DNA of 64,000 nucleotides, taken from contig NC_079895.1 in NCBI RefSeq assembly GCF_024868665.1, positions 22,641,894-22,705,893 of the forward strand, in the 5' to 3' direction. The stretch comes from Triplophysa rosa (taxonomy: Eukaryota; Chordata; Actinopteri; Cypriniformes; Nemacheilidae). Each line of letters starts with the position of its first letter. The first letter of the stretch is position 1. Positions 24,303 to 35,530 of the stretch are shown piece after piece. Below the pieces are notes generated by a model, which saw nothing but the letters and a program-made list of their open reading frames with translations, did not search any database and was not told the origin of the DNA. Both the position numbers and the translations under genes were made by a program.

Positions 24303-27300
24303 TAAAACCTGGAATACATTTTCGGGCCAGTCTAGTTAGCGCTGCCATACAGTTTTCTTTATTAGCATATCATCAGTTTGTGTGTGCCTGCTCTAAAGTC
24401 TGAGTTTGGAACTTTTACTTTCTTCTAAGGTTGTCTTTAAGGTGTTGGGGGAATTCTGGGATTGAGAAAAATGAGCACCCTAGGCCTCCTACTGTATCTC
24501 AGGCCATAGTCTGTGTTTCTTGAGATCTCTTTCTTCACAGTTAGGTGTATGGGTACGAATACTCTACACCTCAAAATTGGATTTGAGTTCAATTGACGGA
24601 GTCACGATGTGATTAGAAAACGATTCTTGAAGCACCAGTGCAACAGCAAAAATCTTTCGCAATAAAATATGATAGATCTAGTAATTTGTTTTGCCTTTTC
24701 CGAAGTACTTTGCTGGAGGATTCTCAGTACAGAAGTGACAGCAACAAGAACAGACTGTTGTTCCTCCAGCATTAAATTGAAACACGCGGTGTGATTTCTG
24801 ATGTTAGTTTTGTCTCCACATATTTCAAATTCGTGTGACAGATTGTGCACACAGCATGGCTTCTCAATGTGTTAGGAATGTGCAAAACTACATATTTTCA
24901 AAATTGCTTGGTTGGGTTGCCTGAATAATTAGTCGATCTTAAGGAAGTCATGAGGAAGTGTTTTTTTTAAGAAGAGCGCAACAGAATGAAACGGTAGGGA
25001 TCTGGAGACGTGTTTTCGAATATTTCGTACACGTATGGTGATGGTCCAAGACATTGCAAATAGAAAGGTGAGACAAATGTGTACATAAACCAAAAATGTA
25101 CTTTTCTGTAATATACTGTATAGTAGCTGTCAGGTATATATGCTAAATATGCAACACTATCATCCTCACAAAAACACAGAGACCCTTGAATTAGACATAA
25201 TAATAGGAACAGGGAATCTGAAGCATAACCATCATTGAAGATGGTGAACAAATCTACTAGGCCATTCTGCCTATCCATATTATCTACTGTTCAGCATTTG
25301 ATTTATCAGGTAAGAAATTAAAATTCAGTTTTTGTTATGAATTTGTGGACATCAGTGCAGAATAGTTCAAAAAACATTGTTAAAGATCTATCGATGTTGG
25401 GAAACTGTGATTTTGTGTGTTTGCTCTACTTATAAATGACATGCAGAGACAATGTAGCCAAGCATCAGAGCGAAGAAAAACAGAGAAGTTCCGCGTGCCG
25501 ACTGACGTCTCGTAAAAGAATTCATTGTGCAGTCTGACAGAGATCTCTTCTGGTTTGACTCAGAGGACATGTGTTCCGGGCATGTTTGTTTTGACAGGTG
25601 GCGAAACTCTTCTCCAGCTCTGCATTTGTGCAGATCGTAACTGTAGCTGACGGTGAGAGTCATGCGGCCTGGAAAAGGCCGGTTAACCAGGGTTTGCCTC
25701 AGGCGCTGTGAAAGTCCTGCCCTGTACTGAAGGCGAGGTCAAGCGCTTGCACGAGGTAAATGAGCCGGTAATGAGACACCAGACTCGTGTGTCGTCCTGT
25801 CCTGTCTTTAAATGGCTTTCTGTGCTGGAGGGGCTTTTGTATTTATGTCTGTACCTGTTCTGTGATGACACTGTAGATGATTTAATGGTGCATTTTGTAT
25901 GTGTGTTGTTCAGGATTGTTTGTTTGCTGCGGGGCACGGCTGGCGTGTTTGATGCACCACATATCCTTTTGATCACAGTTGGATTTTGCTTGAGATTGTA
26001 TCATAATGTCTCTTGAGCAACACTTCAGTTGAGTTGCATTTGTTTTACTTCAGGCCTGTTGTAAATGTGCTGTAAAAAATAGAAATATCTTTAAACAAGA
26101 TCAATTTACTTCAGAAGCAAAATCGCCTTAAAGTACGTTTTCAGAGAATGCATTTTAAATTTAGTTTGTTATTCTTACCCCATTGGCACATTGTTTTTCC
26201 CAAGTAAATTGTTATAGTTTTTTTGTGTATGTATTGAATATGAATGAGCTTGAGAACAGGCCGTGCATGTTCGTGCTTTTAAAACAGCTTGTTTGTTTGC
26301 TTGCTTTTTGACAATGACTAGAAAAAAACCAGATTCAATTTCAACATGTAAGGTCACTCACTGTGCAGGTCGCACATGCGCAAATAGTTGTAAAAAATGC
26401 TCGCGCTGTCTCGAAAACTGGTAGCAAAATGCGACCATTTAGTTCAAAAGTTAATGCGACGTGAAAAATAACCTAACTTGTTTCCCAGTTTCTGGTTAGG
26501 TGGGCAAACGTGAGATATTTTTAGACACATTTCCAAATCATAATCCACACCAACAAAATACAGTCGTTTTTTATCTTAAGTGTTGTGAAATGAAACGCGA
26601 GCATTTTTGATGATCATTTCTGTTCAGTCCGGTCGTTTTATTGTGTTTAGTTTAACTACAGCTGTCGTCAGTGTTTTTGTTTGGCAATGGAAGGGGAATG
26701 TGTTAAAATATAAAATTGGAGACAGTATTTTGTCGAATGTGGCACTCAACAACACAACAAGATAATATTTTAAACTCCTTATGTAGCCGAATCTGTGCTG
26801 GTTTGTATTGGCCGCCTCCAGTTTTCACTTTGTTTTACCTCCAGCTAATGCCGTAAGCGTGACGTCGGCGCAAAAGGGGTCTATATTTTAATTTACATGT
26901 GGCCATCTATGAGGAATATGTACCGTTATGGATGTGACATTTCTGAAAGTGTCACTTACCTGAATATGGAAAATCATGCTTTAAAAATAACAAATGGTTA
27001 CAAAAAGACCTCATACCAAATGTTGACATCTGTGCTATTAGTATGATAAAAACCTTTATTACAAATTTTGTTTTTTCATGGTAAGGTTGACATTTGCATG
27101 GAATTGCCCACTGTGTTTTTTCACCCTCACACAATGTTCAGGCTCGTCTTCAAGGCAGTAGTTTAACCCCGGCTGACAGATTCCCATGGAAAACACCATG
27201 AGGGAATGAATCCGGATGAGATTTGATTAGCGACTTTTAAACTACTGAGAATATAAACATAAGGGAGAGAAGAATATCGGAGCTCAACGTGCGCTACATG

Positions 27301-27312
27301 CTGAATGTTCAA
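24303..27312. other. 3 kb without recognisable genes or element ends
   Basis: Several short open frames (for example 24967-25278, 25708-26016) lack domains and splice context. No inverted ends or TSDs were found; it is probably intronic or intergenic. Confidence 0.45.
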
Positions 27313-27320
27313 CTGCAAAT

Positions 27321-27947
27321 TAGGCGTGCAACGGATCACAAACCTCACCGTTCGGATCATTTTATGGACTTTGGGTCACGGATCGGATAATTGTAAATGC
27401 TCATCATAGTTTTATTATTATAATATAAGCAGTTTAAAGAATTTTATAAAAATGAACTAGTGAAAGTACCCTGAAGATATCAACAGATTATTTAACATTA
27501 TTACTTATCTTCTAGGCTATGTTATACAGTATGCATGCATTATTTTTCAAAATGACAATATGTATAACATATAGGTATGATATAAACGTGCAGTCAGAGT
27601 AAACAGCTGACCACTGGATCTCTAGAGATCAGATAATAAATGTGATTGGTGTTATGAGGTGGTGATCATGGAGTGAGTATCTCGACCGACTTTCTCTCGT
27701 CTTCTTAAATACGTTACTGAATCATGAGTAGGCAGTGCGTCAAAATTTAGTTTAGGTTAAGATATACGCGATAATACGCTTTAATATTGTACTCGTCCAG
27801 ATATGGGAGAGAGAGCATGTGCTCGCTAAATCTATCTTTTACTCTATGATGAATTCACTTTCAGTTAATCCGCGGGTCACATGCATTCGGAACCGTAGAG
27901 CACGATCCGTACGGATCACGGATCAACCGCGATCCGTTTCGCCACTA
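27321..27947. mobile_element. hAT element, TAGGCGTGCAACGGATC ends
   Basis: TAGGCGTGCAACGGATC at the left and, in reverse, TAGTGGCGAAACGGATC at the right. Exact TSD CTGCAAAT (27313-27320 and 27948-27955). The interior resembles the hATs at 7249 and 32415 although the ends differ. Confidence 0.88.
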
Positions 27948-28024
27948 CTGCAAATGCGTGCGCCATTTGTTTTACTCTAGAATTTTCTGACTGATAAAGA
28001 ATCAGTTTAAACTTGTGTATGAGG

Positions 28025-28405
28025 TCAGTTGTGAGTCGTAGAACAGGACGGACTAGATTCAACACAGTATACTGAATGTTGTGTGATATGTGTCCCTAGA
28101 ACAGGAGCTAATGAGAGAACATTTCGTAAAGCAAATGTGGATTTTGACCTCTTCATGACATCTGTGAATTCACCACACGTATAGATACACAACATCCGTT
28201 CTGCTGTCATTTCTGCTGGGAGAAGGTAAACATAAGTGGGTAGCACTTCAAAGCTGCTGTTCTCAATATTGTTGAGCTCGTAGACTCTCGCAAACAGAAC
28301 AAGGAGAAAAATAAATGAGATGAATGTCAAACAACATGAGAGAATTATGAGTGATTGGAAGGTTTCATTTTTACAGGAATTCACAGTATAGGAGAAGAAT
28401 GACAA
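28025..28405 (-). CDS. hypothetical membrane-protein-like frame
   Basis: A 126-codon frame with a strongly hydrophobic segment at about residues 19-42 (IILSCCLTFISFIFLLVLFA inside it) followed by a soluble tail. It sits about 0.8 kb downstream of the signal-peptide-like frame at 29228-29568 on the same strand. No family recognised. Frames of this length also occur by chance in this window, so it is only a candidate exon. Confidence 0.12.
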   Translation of the reverse strand: MSFFSYTVNSCKNETFQSLIILSCCLTFISFIFLLVLFARVYELNNIENSSFEVLPTYVYLLPAEMTAERMLCIYTCGEFTDVMKRSKSTFALRNVLSLAPVLGTHITQHSVYCVESSPSCSTTHN

Positions 28406-28504
28406 GGGGCCATTTGGAGTGTACAGATTAAGGGAAAGTGATGATCTAAAACATTTTCAATTTAAAACAAATTTCAATTGTCATTTATTAATTTCCGTAT
28501 TGAG

Positions 28505-28925
28505 AAATACAGCTGATTTCAGCTAGTTAAGCTGGTGATGCAGGCTGGTTTTAGAGGGGTTTTGGCCACTTTTTAGTTGCTCAAGCTAGTTTTTTAAAAC
28601 CAACTAAACACCAGCTTGACCAGGCTGGAAGACCAGTTTACTACATTTGCCAGGCTGAGTGGGCCAATTTAAACCAGCTACTTCCATTTTAAGCCAGCTA
28701 AAACCAGCCAACCAGCTGAACCGGACCAGGCTGGCCAAGTTTCCAGCCTGCTCAAGCTGGTGTTAAGCTTGGTCAGTTGGTATTCCAGTTAAAACCAGCT
28801 TGTTCAGCTTAAAATGTGGCCACAACCCCTCTAAAATCAGATTGCTTAACCATATAAAACCAGTCTGAGCGACAGCGAAAACCAGCCAACTGGCTTAGGC
28901 TGGTGTTTAGTCGGGTAGTTTTACT
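28505..28925. repeat. CCAGC/GCTGG palindromic repeat
   Basis: Dense AAACCAGC and GCTGGTTT motifs. The outer arms TTTTAGAGGGGTTTTGGCCA (28550 on) and, in reverse, TTTTAGAGGGGTTGTGGCCA (to 28840) are inverted, so this is a hairpin-forming fish repeat. Confidence 0.75.
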
Positions 28926-29050
28926 ACAGTAACAATAGTTTAACCATGATAAACCAAATAGTAATCATGCTTAAAACATGCTTACTACACTTTTCCTATA
29001 ATAAAATAGTTCATTTTCATAACAGTTTTGTCTGGATAGCCCAGCCCTTT

Positions 29051-29226
29051 TACACTGTAAAAACAACTAGTAAGATTTGCCTATTTTTTTGTGTAAATTT
29101 GCGCAAAATTTAAATATTACTTTAAAAAACTGGGTGCAAAAACTAGACAAAAAAATTAAGTACAATTTACTTTTAAAAAACTGTGCAAAAATATTAAGTA
29201 AATCCCATAGTTGTTTTTACAGTGTA
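29051..29226. mobile_element. MITE with TACACTGTAAAAACAACTA ends
   Basis: Both ends read TACACTGTAAAAACAACTA inward. Internal TGCAAAAA and AAGTAAAT motifs recur. The same family is at 34558-34863. Confidence 0.8.
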
Positions 29227-29227
29227 G

Positions 29228-29568
29228 TAGTATAAGTTAAAATATTTTATTGAATGTGACCTGTAGTTCTCAAATCTCTGACAAGAAAAGAAATGACACG
29301 AGGATCTGATTTTCTTCAGAGTGTGCAGGCCATTCGGAAAACTATTCCAAACTGTGCCAGTCAGGACCACCTGTTCAGTGTGTCTCTGCTGTGCTGAGGA
29401 TGGCAAGTCTTTTGTTTCAATTTGAATGGGCTCAGTTTCCTCTCTCTGTTCAGCTTGAATGCGTTGACACCCGTCCGCCTGTCTGTCCATCGCCACAGAG
29501 TGGGCTTGATAGCTGCCCGCAACCATGGAAACCAGCAAACAAAGGCCTATATTTTGTAAAGCTGTCAT
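29228..29568 (-). CDS. hypothetical secreted-protein-like exon
   Basis: The frame opens at 29568 with a leader resembling a signal peptide (MTALQNIGLCLLVSMVAGSY) followed by a polar, Gln/Glu-rich part. Codon choice is richer in C/G than the surroundings. Inside it, CATTTCTTTTCTTGTCAG looks like a splice acceptor, and AATAAA follows about 25 bases later, so the true structure may be exon-intron-last exon. A degraded transposon begins just upstream of the ATG. Family not recognised; chance is possible. Confidence 0.2.
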
Positions 29569-29576
29569 GATTAATC

Positions 29577-30236
29577 GTGCGTTTCTTATGCTCAGTTTCT
29601 CAAGGAGTTACGGTTTAATACCGCCACATCCGAAAGCCAGAGGGCGCTCTCGCGCAGAAACTCCAAATAAGCGCCTCAGTCCCACAGAAGAAGTATGATT
29701 TACAACGTAGCTCCAGGAAATGCCAAACAGTTGTGACTAGATGGGATACAGCTACGGCCGGAAGTGATTCAAAATCTCGCAATAAAATTACAATAAATTG
29801 CATTAGCTAACGCCTACAACTACCCCAACCCTTAACCCTAACCTTGCAATAAAAAAAGGTAATTAACTGTTGTCAGCATGACAAAAATGATGTGGTACTG
29901 AAGTGCACATGCCCAGTAGAGGTAGCTGTATCCCTTCTAGCCACAACCATGCCAAAGGCCATGTTTATAGCTGTTCTTCAAACCTTTTCAGGTATTTTTA
30001 TGATAATAAAGTCTATTTATTTACAATGATGATGTTTGATAAGTGTTGCTTTTTCAAATGCACGTTATAAACGGCTCAATCTTGTAGTGATTTTAGATTG
30101 AGCAGTACTTCCTACTGATCAAAGAGCCGTAGTTCACGGAAGAGCTGTTCATAAAACAGAATCGAAGCCTTAGCGATTTCAGAATCGTCCTAGACAGATA
30201 TAATTCATGTGAATCGCGATGCATCATCCCCAGGCC
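29577..30236. mobile_element. hAT-like element, family C, left-truncated
   Basis: The right end, in reverse, reads TAGGCCTGGGGATGATGCAT. The interior is shared with 6100-6390 (AGAGGGCGCTCTC, TATTTTTATGATAATAAAGT). The left terminus is missing; homology starts at TTATGCTCAGTTTCTC. A small MITE is nested in it. Confidence 0.55.
29728..29948. mobile_element. nested hAT-like MITE, 221 bp
   Basis: CAGTTGTGACTAGATGGG and, in reverse, GGTTGTGGCTAGAAGGG are the inverted ends. Exact 8-bp TSD ATGCCAAA at 29720-29727 and 29949-29956. Confidence 0.8.
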
Positions 30237-30239
30237 TAA

Positions 30240-30556
30240 TATTTTGAGGAGGGGGAATTAGAAAGGAAAAGTGCGAGTGAAAATGCTCAGAGTGGGAAAG
30301 GAGATCCATGTCTGTGTTCTGTTGTATGGTAATCTGTCTTGAAGAAATGAACCTGAGAGCTGTCAGACCTATGACATGGATGAGGTTACGCACATTCCCA
30401 TGTATGAAAATGTTCAAAATGTTCATGTGTATCCGAGGAAACTAGTGACTTCAACTTCATCTTCAACTACTAGTTATTTCATAGGTTCATTGAATCTTCA
30501 TAGCCTCCTGCATCTGTTGGTATCAATTGTCAGGTATCGCATTATTTGGCAACTTA
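30240..30556. other. unassigned non-coding DNA
   Basis: AT-rich DNA, no clear feature. The end around 30535-30556, together with 31504-31546 (ending CCAGCCCTAG), may be another decayed hAT that hosts copy 2 of family A. Confidence 0.4.
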
Positions 30557-30564
30557 TCGCATAT

Positions 30565-31503
30565 TAGGGCTGGGCGATATGGCAAAAAAGTAAACTCGAT
30601 AGTTTTTTTCTATATTGATCGATAACGATATTTATTTTGATATATATTTAATAAAAAAACTGTATTTAAAAGAATCTATTTTAAATACAGTTTATTAACA
30701 AAAGTTAACCTTTAACCAGTTAAAATTCAATTAAATTAATGCACTGTTGCAACACAGAGGATATTAGGCCATAAACAACATGTACCAGTTCATTCAGTCT
30801 CATTTTGACTCAATTGACTCGTTAAGTAAAGGGAGTGTTCATTCAGTACATTCAACCAATGAAAAGGCTAAGTTACAGTGTACATTCGAACGCTATTGGC
30901 TCAGCACCTGCGCACATACATAACGCTGCAATAAAGTCTTGCTCGAGTAGTGGGATTAGTAGTACATTTCTTTAATCATGCAAGCATCTTACATACAAGG
31001 TTCAATATTTTAATGTGCACACAAACTCACTTCATTACATCTCTAATCTGTACAGGGCAGCGCTGGTTTGTATCATATGCACCAGCTCATGTTAGCAGAT
31101 ATGTTAACGATGGATATAAAAATGTTTGTGCTTGAGTTTCGAAGTAACTCGCTTGCAATTGTGCCTCAAGTTTGTTTTGTTTAACCGGCGATTGCGAAAA
31201 AAATAAGACACTTGATAAACCGCGTGATGACAACTCGAGGTTAGTTTCATCTTTGTTTCCGCTTCCAGTCATGTTTTCCTCCTCATGTTGAGTTTTCTTT
31301 GCCAAGTGCAGTATGAAATGGACTTTGTACATTGACGCGCATGATTAAAGCTGCACGCTGACTGACTGTTGTTGCGTTTATTTCTGCGTTCTGTTAGACT
31401 GTAAGATTAATCCATATCGAGTCAAAATGCCAATAGCTTGTCATCGTTTTTGAAATACATTCTATCGCTATTCGATATGATATCGTTTATCGGCACAGCC
31501 CTA
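30565..31503. mobile_element. hAT element, family A, copy 2
   Basis: The same ends as copy 1 (TAGGGCTGGGCGATATGG...). Exact TSD TCGCATAT at 30557-30564 and 31504-31511. It lacks the 526-bp nested MITE of copy 1 and has a roughly 50-bp deletion after GAGTAGTGGGATT. High similarity to copy 1 suggests recent activity of the family. Confidence 0.92.
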
Positions 31504-31511
31504 TCGCATAT

Positions 31512-32406
31512 CACGTTTTTCATCAGCAGCCTAATTCCAGCCCTAGTCTGATGTTTTTAAAATGAATGCATTGCATCTATTCAGAACTTTAATAATGATT
31601 ACGATGGTCTTGTGTGAAATGGGCATGGCTATAGCCATTGTTGAGCAGATATTATACATGCACATTTGTATACCTGCACAGGAATAGTATTTAAACAAGA
31701 GTCAAGATTTTCTAAGGCTGGGTGCATATTTGTGTGGGTTTTTGTCTTTGTATGTCAGAGTTCAAGGGTCATCCCTGGATCAGGAGGTTCTTTAGATTAT
31801 CACTCAGTGGTCTGAGATGCATTTTAAACAATGAAAAGACTGTTTGCTGAACAATGCTGAATTCATTTGAGGAAAGAGCAGTGCTGGAACATCGTAGAGG
31901 AATGACATCAAAGACAATCTAGTTTCCATGTTTTTTCATTGCACTCAAAGACTTAATTCACATCGTTCTCATTATGCAAAGTGATGACAGAAACCGACTG
32001 ATTTGGTTATGACACAAACAAGGTTGTTATTGTAAGAAAATCTTAATATACAATCACATAACTCTGGCATGTGCTGGAAATCTTTGTTTAAAATCATTCT
32101 GCGTTTTGGCTTTGGTGCTCAGTAATGGGTTTCAGTTAGTCGCTGTAGTTTTGTTTCATTCTTGTTGATAAAGCGAGAATTGGAAAACAGATCTGTTCAC
32201 CATTAGCCATGCGGTCACATCAAGGCCTTTTTGATGATGTCACCATGAGTTTTCTTTTATTGCGTGGTGAAGAGGATCAATCGCTAGCCTCATCAGAGAT
32301 GTTATGCGTCGCCCATTCTCTACAGTTTGGCCTTTAGGAGAAACTTTAAAGTAGAATAGGAATTGCATGACAAATGTTTTTTTATTAAAGAATAATTTGA
32401 TACAAA
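31512..32406. other. unassigned non-coding DNA
   Basis: Single-copy AT-rich DNA; no exon recognised. Confidence 0.5.
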
Positions 32407-32414
32407 CTGGAAAA

Positions 32415-33396
32415 TAGAGGTGGGCGGAATGGCCAAAAATCTATTTCACGGAATGAGAAATTTTATTTCACGGTAACGATATATTTCATGAAACAATCTC
32501 CCATTATAATTCTAGATTTTATACCTAATTTTTATTAGATTGATTTAACTAATTTATTTACTACAGTTCATTTAAATGCTCACCATAGTTAAAATGTAGG
32601 CAAGTTATGAAAATGTACTAAAGATATCAAATTAAGTTCTGATAATCAGATTTATTATTTATTCATATTTATCTTCTGGCTATATCATATGTATACAGTA
32701 GGAAGATAGACAACATATATAACAATAAAGTATGAATATGCACAAACAATGAGAGTACAGTATATGACTAGTGTTATAAACTGGTGTTCATGGGGTCTGT
32801 ACTGTAGGACTTTATCGCTCTTCACTCTCTATTAGATGAGCAATTTTAGTGTGTTGCGACTCTCTGTCTTTAGGTTTGTTTATTCTCGGGCTTGTTTTTG
32901 CACTGCAAGTCTCTGGTGACTCCTCACGCGTCTCCCAAACTGGAGGTAGAAGCGCGTCACATCAAAGCGCTCACGCACTCGTGAGCATCATCGCACATTT
33001 CAACGCAAGTTTCACCTTGGCTCGCCTGAAGTTAAACTTTATAAAACTATTAACAGCTTTTCAAAACAACCTGACTTCTGAAATATGTGTTTTGAATGAG
33101 CTTTTCTAAACGCTGGCGCAGATCCCTGCACGAGCACTGCGGGTGAGAGAAGCGCCGGACTGGAGCGGATCACTAAACTACAGACTGAAAGAAGGTCAAA
33201 AGAATGTTGGATACGTTCATTTGTTACGGGTGGATTCATTCATTAGTTTTTTTCAGAATAGCGCCTAATTTGCAGAGCGCCGAGTTAACCACGCCTACTT
33301 ATTTACATTCCGCGGAATACACGGAGTAGAAAAATCTCTTACGGTTGACATTTTATTCCGTGGTAACGGAATATTCCGTCATTCCGCCCAGCCCTA
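32415..33396. mobile_element. hAT element, GGGCGGAATG ends
   Basis: TAGAGGTGGGCGGAATGGCC and, in reverse, TAGGGCTGGGCGGAATGACG. Exact TSD CTGGAAAA at 32407-32414 and 33397-33404. The 32640-32720 interior matches the hATs at 7249 and 27321. Non-autonomous. Confidence 0.9.
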
Positions 33397-33404
33397 CTGG
33401 AAAA

Positions 33405-33729
33405 CAAGTGGCCAAAAAAATTGAAAATTTATTATTAAACCCGAACCTGCCTTATACACAAATCGGACTGGTTTGGTATGAAAGCGTTGTCCCTTCCCCA
33501 TGTATCAAACCTGCTACATTCCCTCTTCCTGCATTTTCACAGGTAAATACAATGTATATCATATCACAACAATTTACGTCAGCAAATTACATCACTACAG
33601 AGGTATGACGCAACTATTAAACAATATGCATTTAAACGCAAGTCATCACAGTATCGAACATAATACAAAAGAAGATTTGCAATTCAAATACCGAAACAGG
33701 GTGTGATATATTGTGAATATAGGCACGAC
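33405..33729. other. unassigned non-coding DNA
   Basis: Nothing recognised. Confidence 0.5.
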
Positions 33730-34011
33730 TTAAAGGGATGGTTCACACAAAAATTCAAATTCTTGCATGATTTCCTCACCCTCATGTCATTCAAAACCTG
33801 TATACTGTATGACTCTTTCTTCTGTGGAACACAAAAGAAGATATTTTTAGCAATGTCTCTGTGGTTTTGTGTCGATACAATGGAAGTCAGTGGGGTCCGG
33901 TGTTGTTTGGTGACCAACATTCTTCAAAATGTATTTTGTGTTCTGCAAATTTAGAAAGTCATACAGGTTTGGAATGACATGAGGGTGACTTTTGGGAGAA
34001 CTATCCTTTTA
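33730..34011. repeat. cypriniform AGTTCACCC MITE, degenerate
   Basis: Starts TTAAAGGGATGGTTCACAC and ends GGGAGAACTATCC. Palindromic arms with CACAAAAGAAGATATTTTTA. Confidence 0.75.
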
Positions 34012-34550
34012 GGGTGTGTTCACATTTTACTTCTTTTTTTTTTTAACAAGAAAAAGTTGACAATGGCACTTTTACAAAAAGCAGCCGGCAATGTTCAGAG
34101 GCAGCATTTGTGCTTGAAGGCAGCTCAGAGAGACAGGCTTCATAGGCAGCGTAACGGAAACAGAGAGCGTCTTTGCAATAACTAATCGCATATTTAAAAA
34201 ACAACAATACTAATTTCTCGCTAGAAATGCGATCAAAAGTTATTGAAAGTGAAAATTAAACTTACATTTATACAACACTATGCTCCAACGGGCGTTTCGT
34301 CCGCCATTTTATTTTTTCGAGCTTGAGCCTTCTTGACCAATCACCTTCCTCTCATGTTGTTATGGAAACGATAGGCCTCTGTCATTGGTTAGCTGTGAAG
34401 AAGGTGCTGAAAAAGGGCAGGTCTTTTTCTGAAAACTTTAACTTTTTTCAACTTCAAAAGACTTTTTTAAAAACGCTGTTTACTCCATAGGATTATAATG
34501 TAAAACAGACGCTAGCAGCTTCAAAAAAGAAGTCAAGTGTGAACATGGCC
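34012..34550. mobile_element. PIF/Harbinger-like MITE (TTA duplication)
   Basis: GGGTGTGTTCACATTTTACT and, in reverse, GGCCATGTTCACACTTGACT are the inverted ends. TTA stands on both sides (34009-34011, 34551-34553), the 3-bp target typical of PIF/Harbinger. Confidence 0.65.
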
Positions 34551-34557
34551 TTAAGGG

Positions 34558-34863
34558 TGCACTGAAAAAACAACTAGTATGATTTACTTAATTTTTTGTT
34601 ATTTTGTGACTCTTTCCTCCTGCAAAGCTGCTTTGAAACAATACACATTTTTAAAAAGCGCTAAATAAATAAAATTGAATTTAATATTTGAATAATTTAA
34701 GTTTTTGCACACAAGTAAATTTTACTTAAAAAAAAAAAATGGTGTGCAAAATTTTTATAAAAAAAGTCAAATATAGCCTACTTTAAAAAAAACTGTGTGC
34801 AAAAACGTGCACAAATGAACACTAAAAATTAAGTAAATCCTACCGTTTTCCCCCCCAGTGTAT
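34558..34863. mobile_element. MITE of the 29051 family, with retroposon insert
   Basis: Ends TGCACTGAAAAAACAACTAG and, in reverse, TACACTGGGGGGGAAAACGG. Internal AAGTAAAT and TGCAAAAA motifs match 29051-29226. A retroposon tail interrupts it. Confidence 0.65.
34606..34690 (+). mobile_element. retroposon 3' tail fragment
   Basis: TGCAAAGCTGCTTTGAAACA followed by AGCGCTAAATAAATAAAATT, the common fish retroposon tail also seen reversed at 51248 and 58350. Confidence 0.65.
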
Positions 34864-35219
34864 TAGGCATAGAACTCATGCTGTTTACAATGTTCTTGGT
34901 TACACTTACTGTAAATCTCACACACACACCCATGCTTACACTTTCAGCATGTTTCTAAGACTGTATTATTTGAATACAGCTTTATTTAGTTCTTTTGCCC
35001 ATGTGTTGAATTTGACGAGTGTTGCTGTCTCGACATGACTGGTGTTGACAGTCTGCTGCTGTTTCATCAACTTCCCAGTCTCTCATTTACACAAATAACT
35101 GCTTTGAGATCGTTCTTTTGCCATGTTGCTGTCAAAACGTGCTTTCTGCTCTCTACTTTCTATTTTAAGCCACTCTTGTCTCTCACTGTAGTACCTCTAG
35201 TGTGATGTAACGTCTTGGC
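34864..35219. other. unassigned non-coding DNA
   Basis: Nothing recognised. Confidence 0.5.
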
Positions 35220-35530
35220 CTTCTTAGAGCGGATCGGTGCGTGAAAGTTCATTGGTCAGGAGAGAATCACAGAGGAGGTGTGGATGGGCGGACCGCCAGT
35301 TCGGACTAATCATTAACTCGAGCAATGGGAAAACCCATGTTTCTCCCTGGTGAAGGTCCTGGCCTGGTTTCTCTAACCGTTTTACACCGGGCCAAATTTC
35401 ACCCACAGCACATTAGCCTAATTGTAGAACCCATTTGGAAGATGCTGAATAGTTCTGTATTATTGCCAGGAGATGTTTTCAGGGTGGAGATCAATGTGGT
35501 CGTCCCCTGTTGCTACGGCCATGACTAAAA
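35220..35530. promoter_or_regulatory. candidate conserved non-coding element
   Basis: Single-copy, GC-balanced, with CTAATCATTAACTCGAG and AGCCTAATTGTAGAAC homeodomain-like sites. Judged on texture only. Confidence 0.22.
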
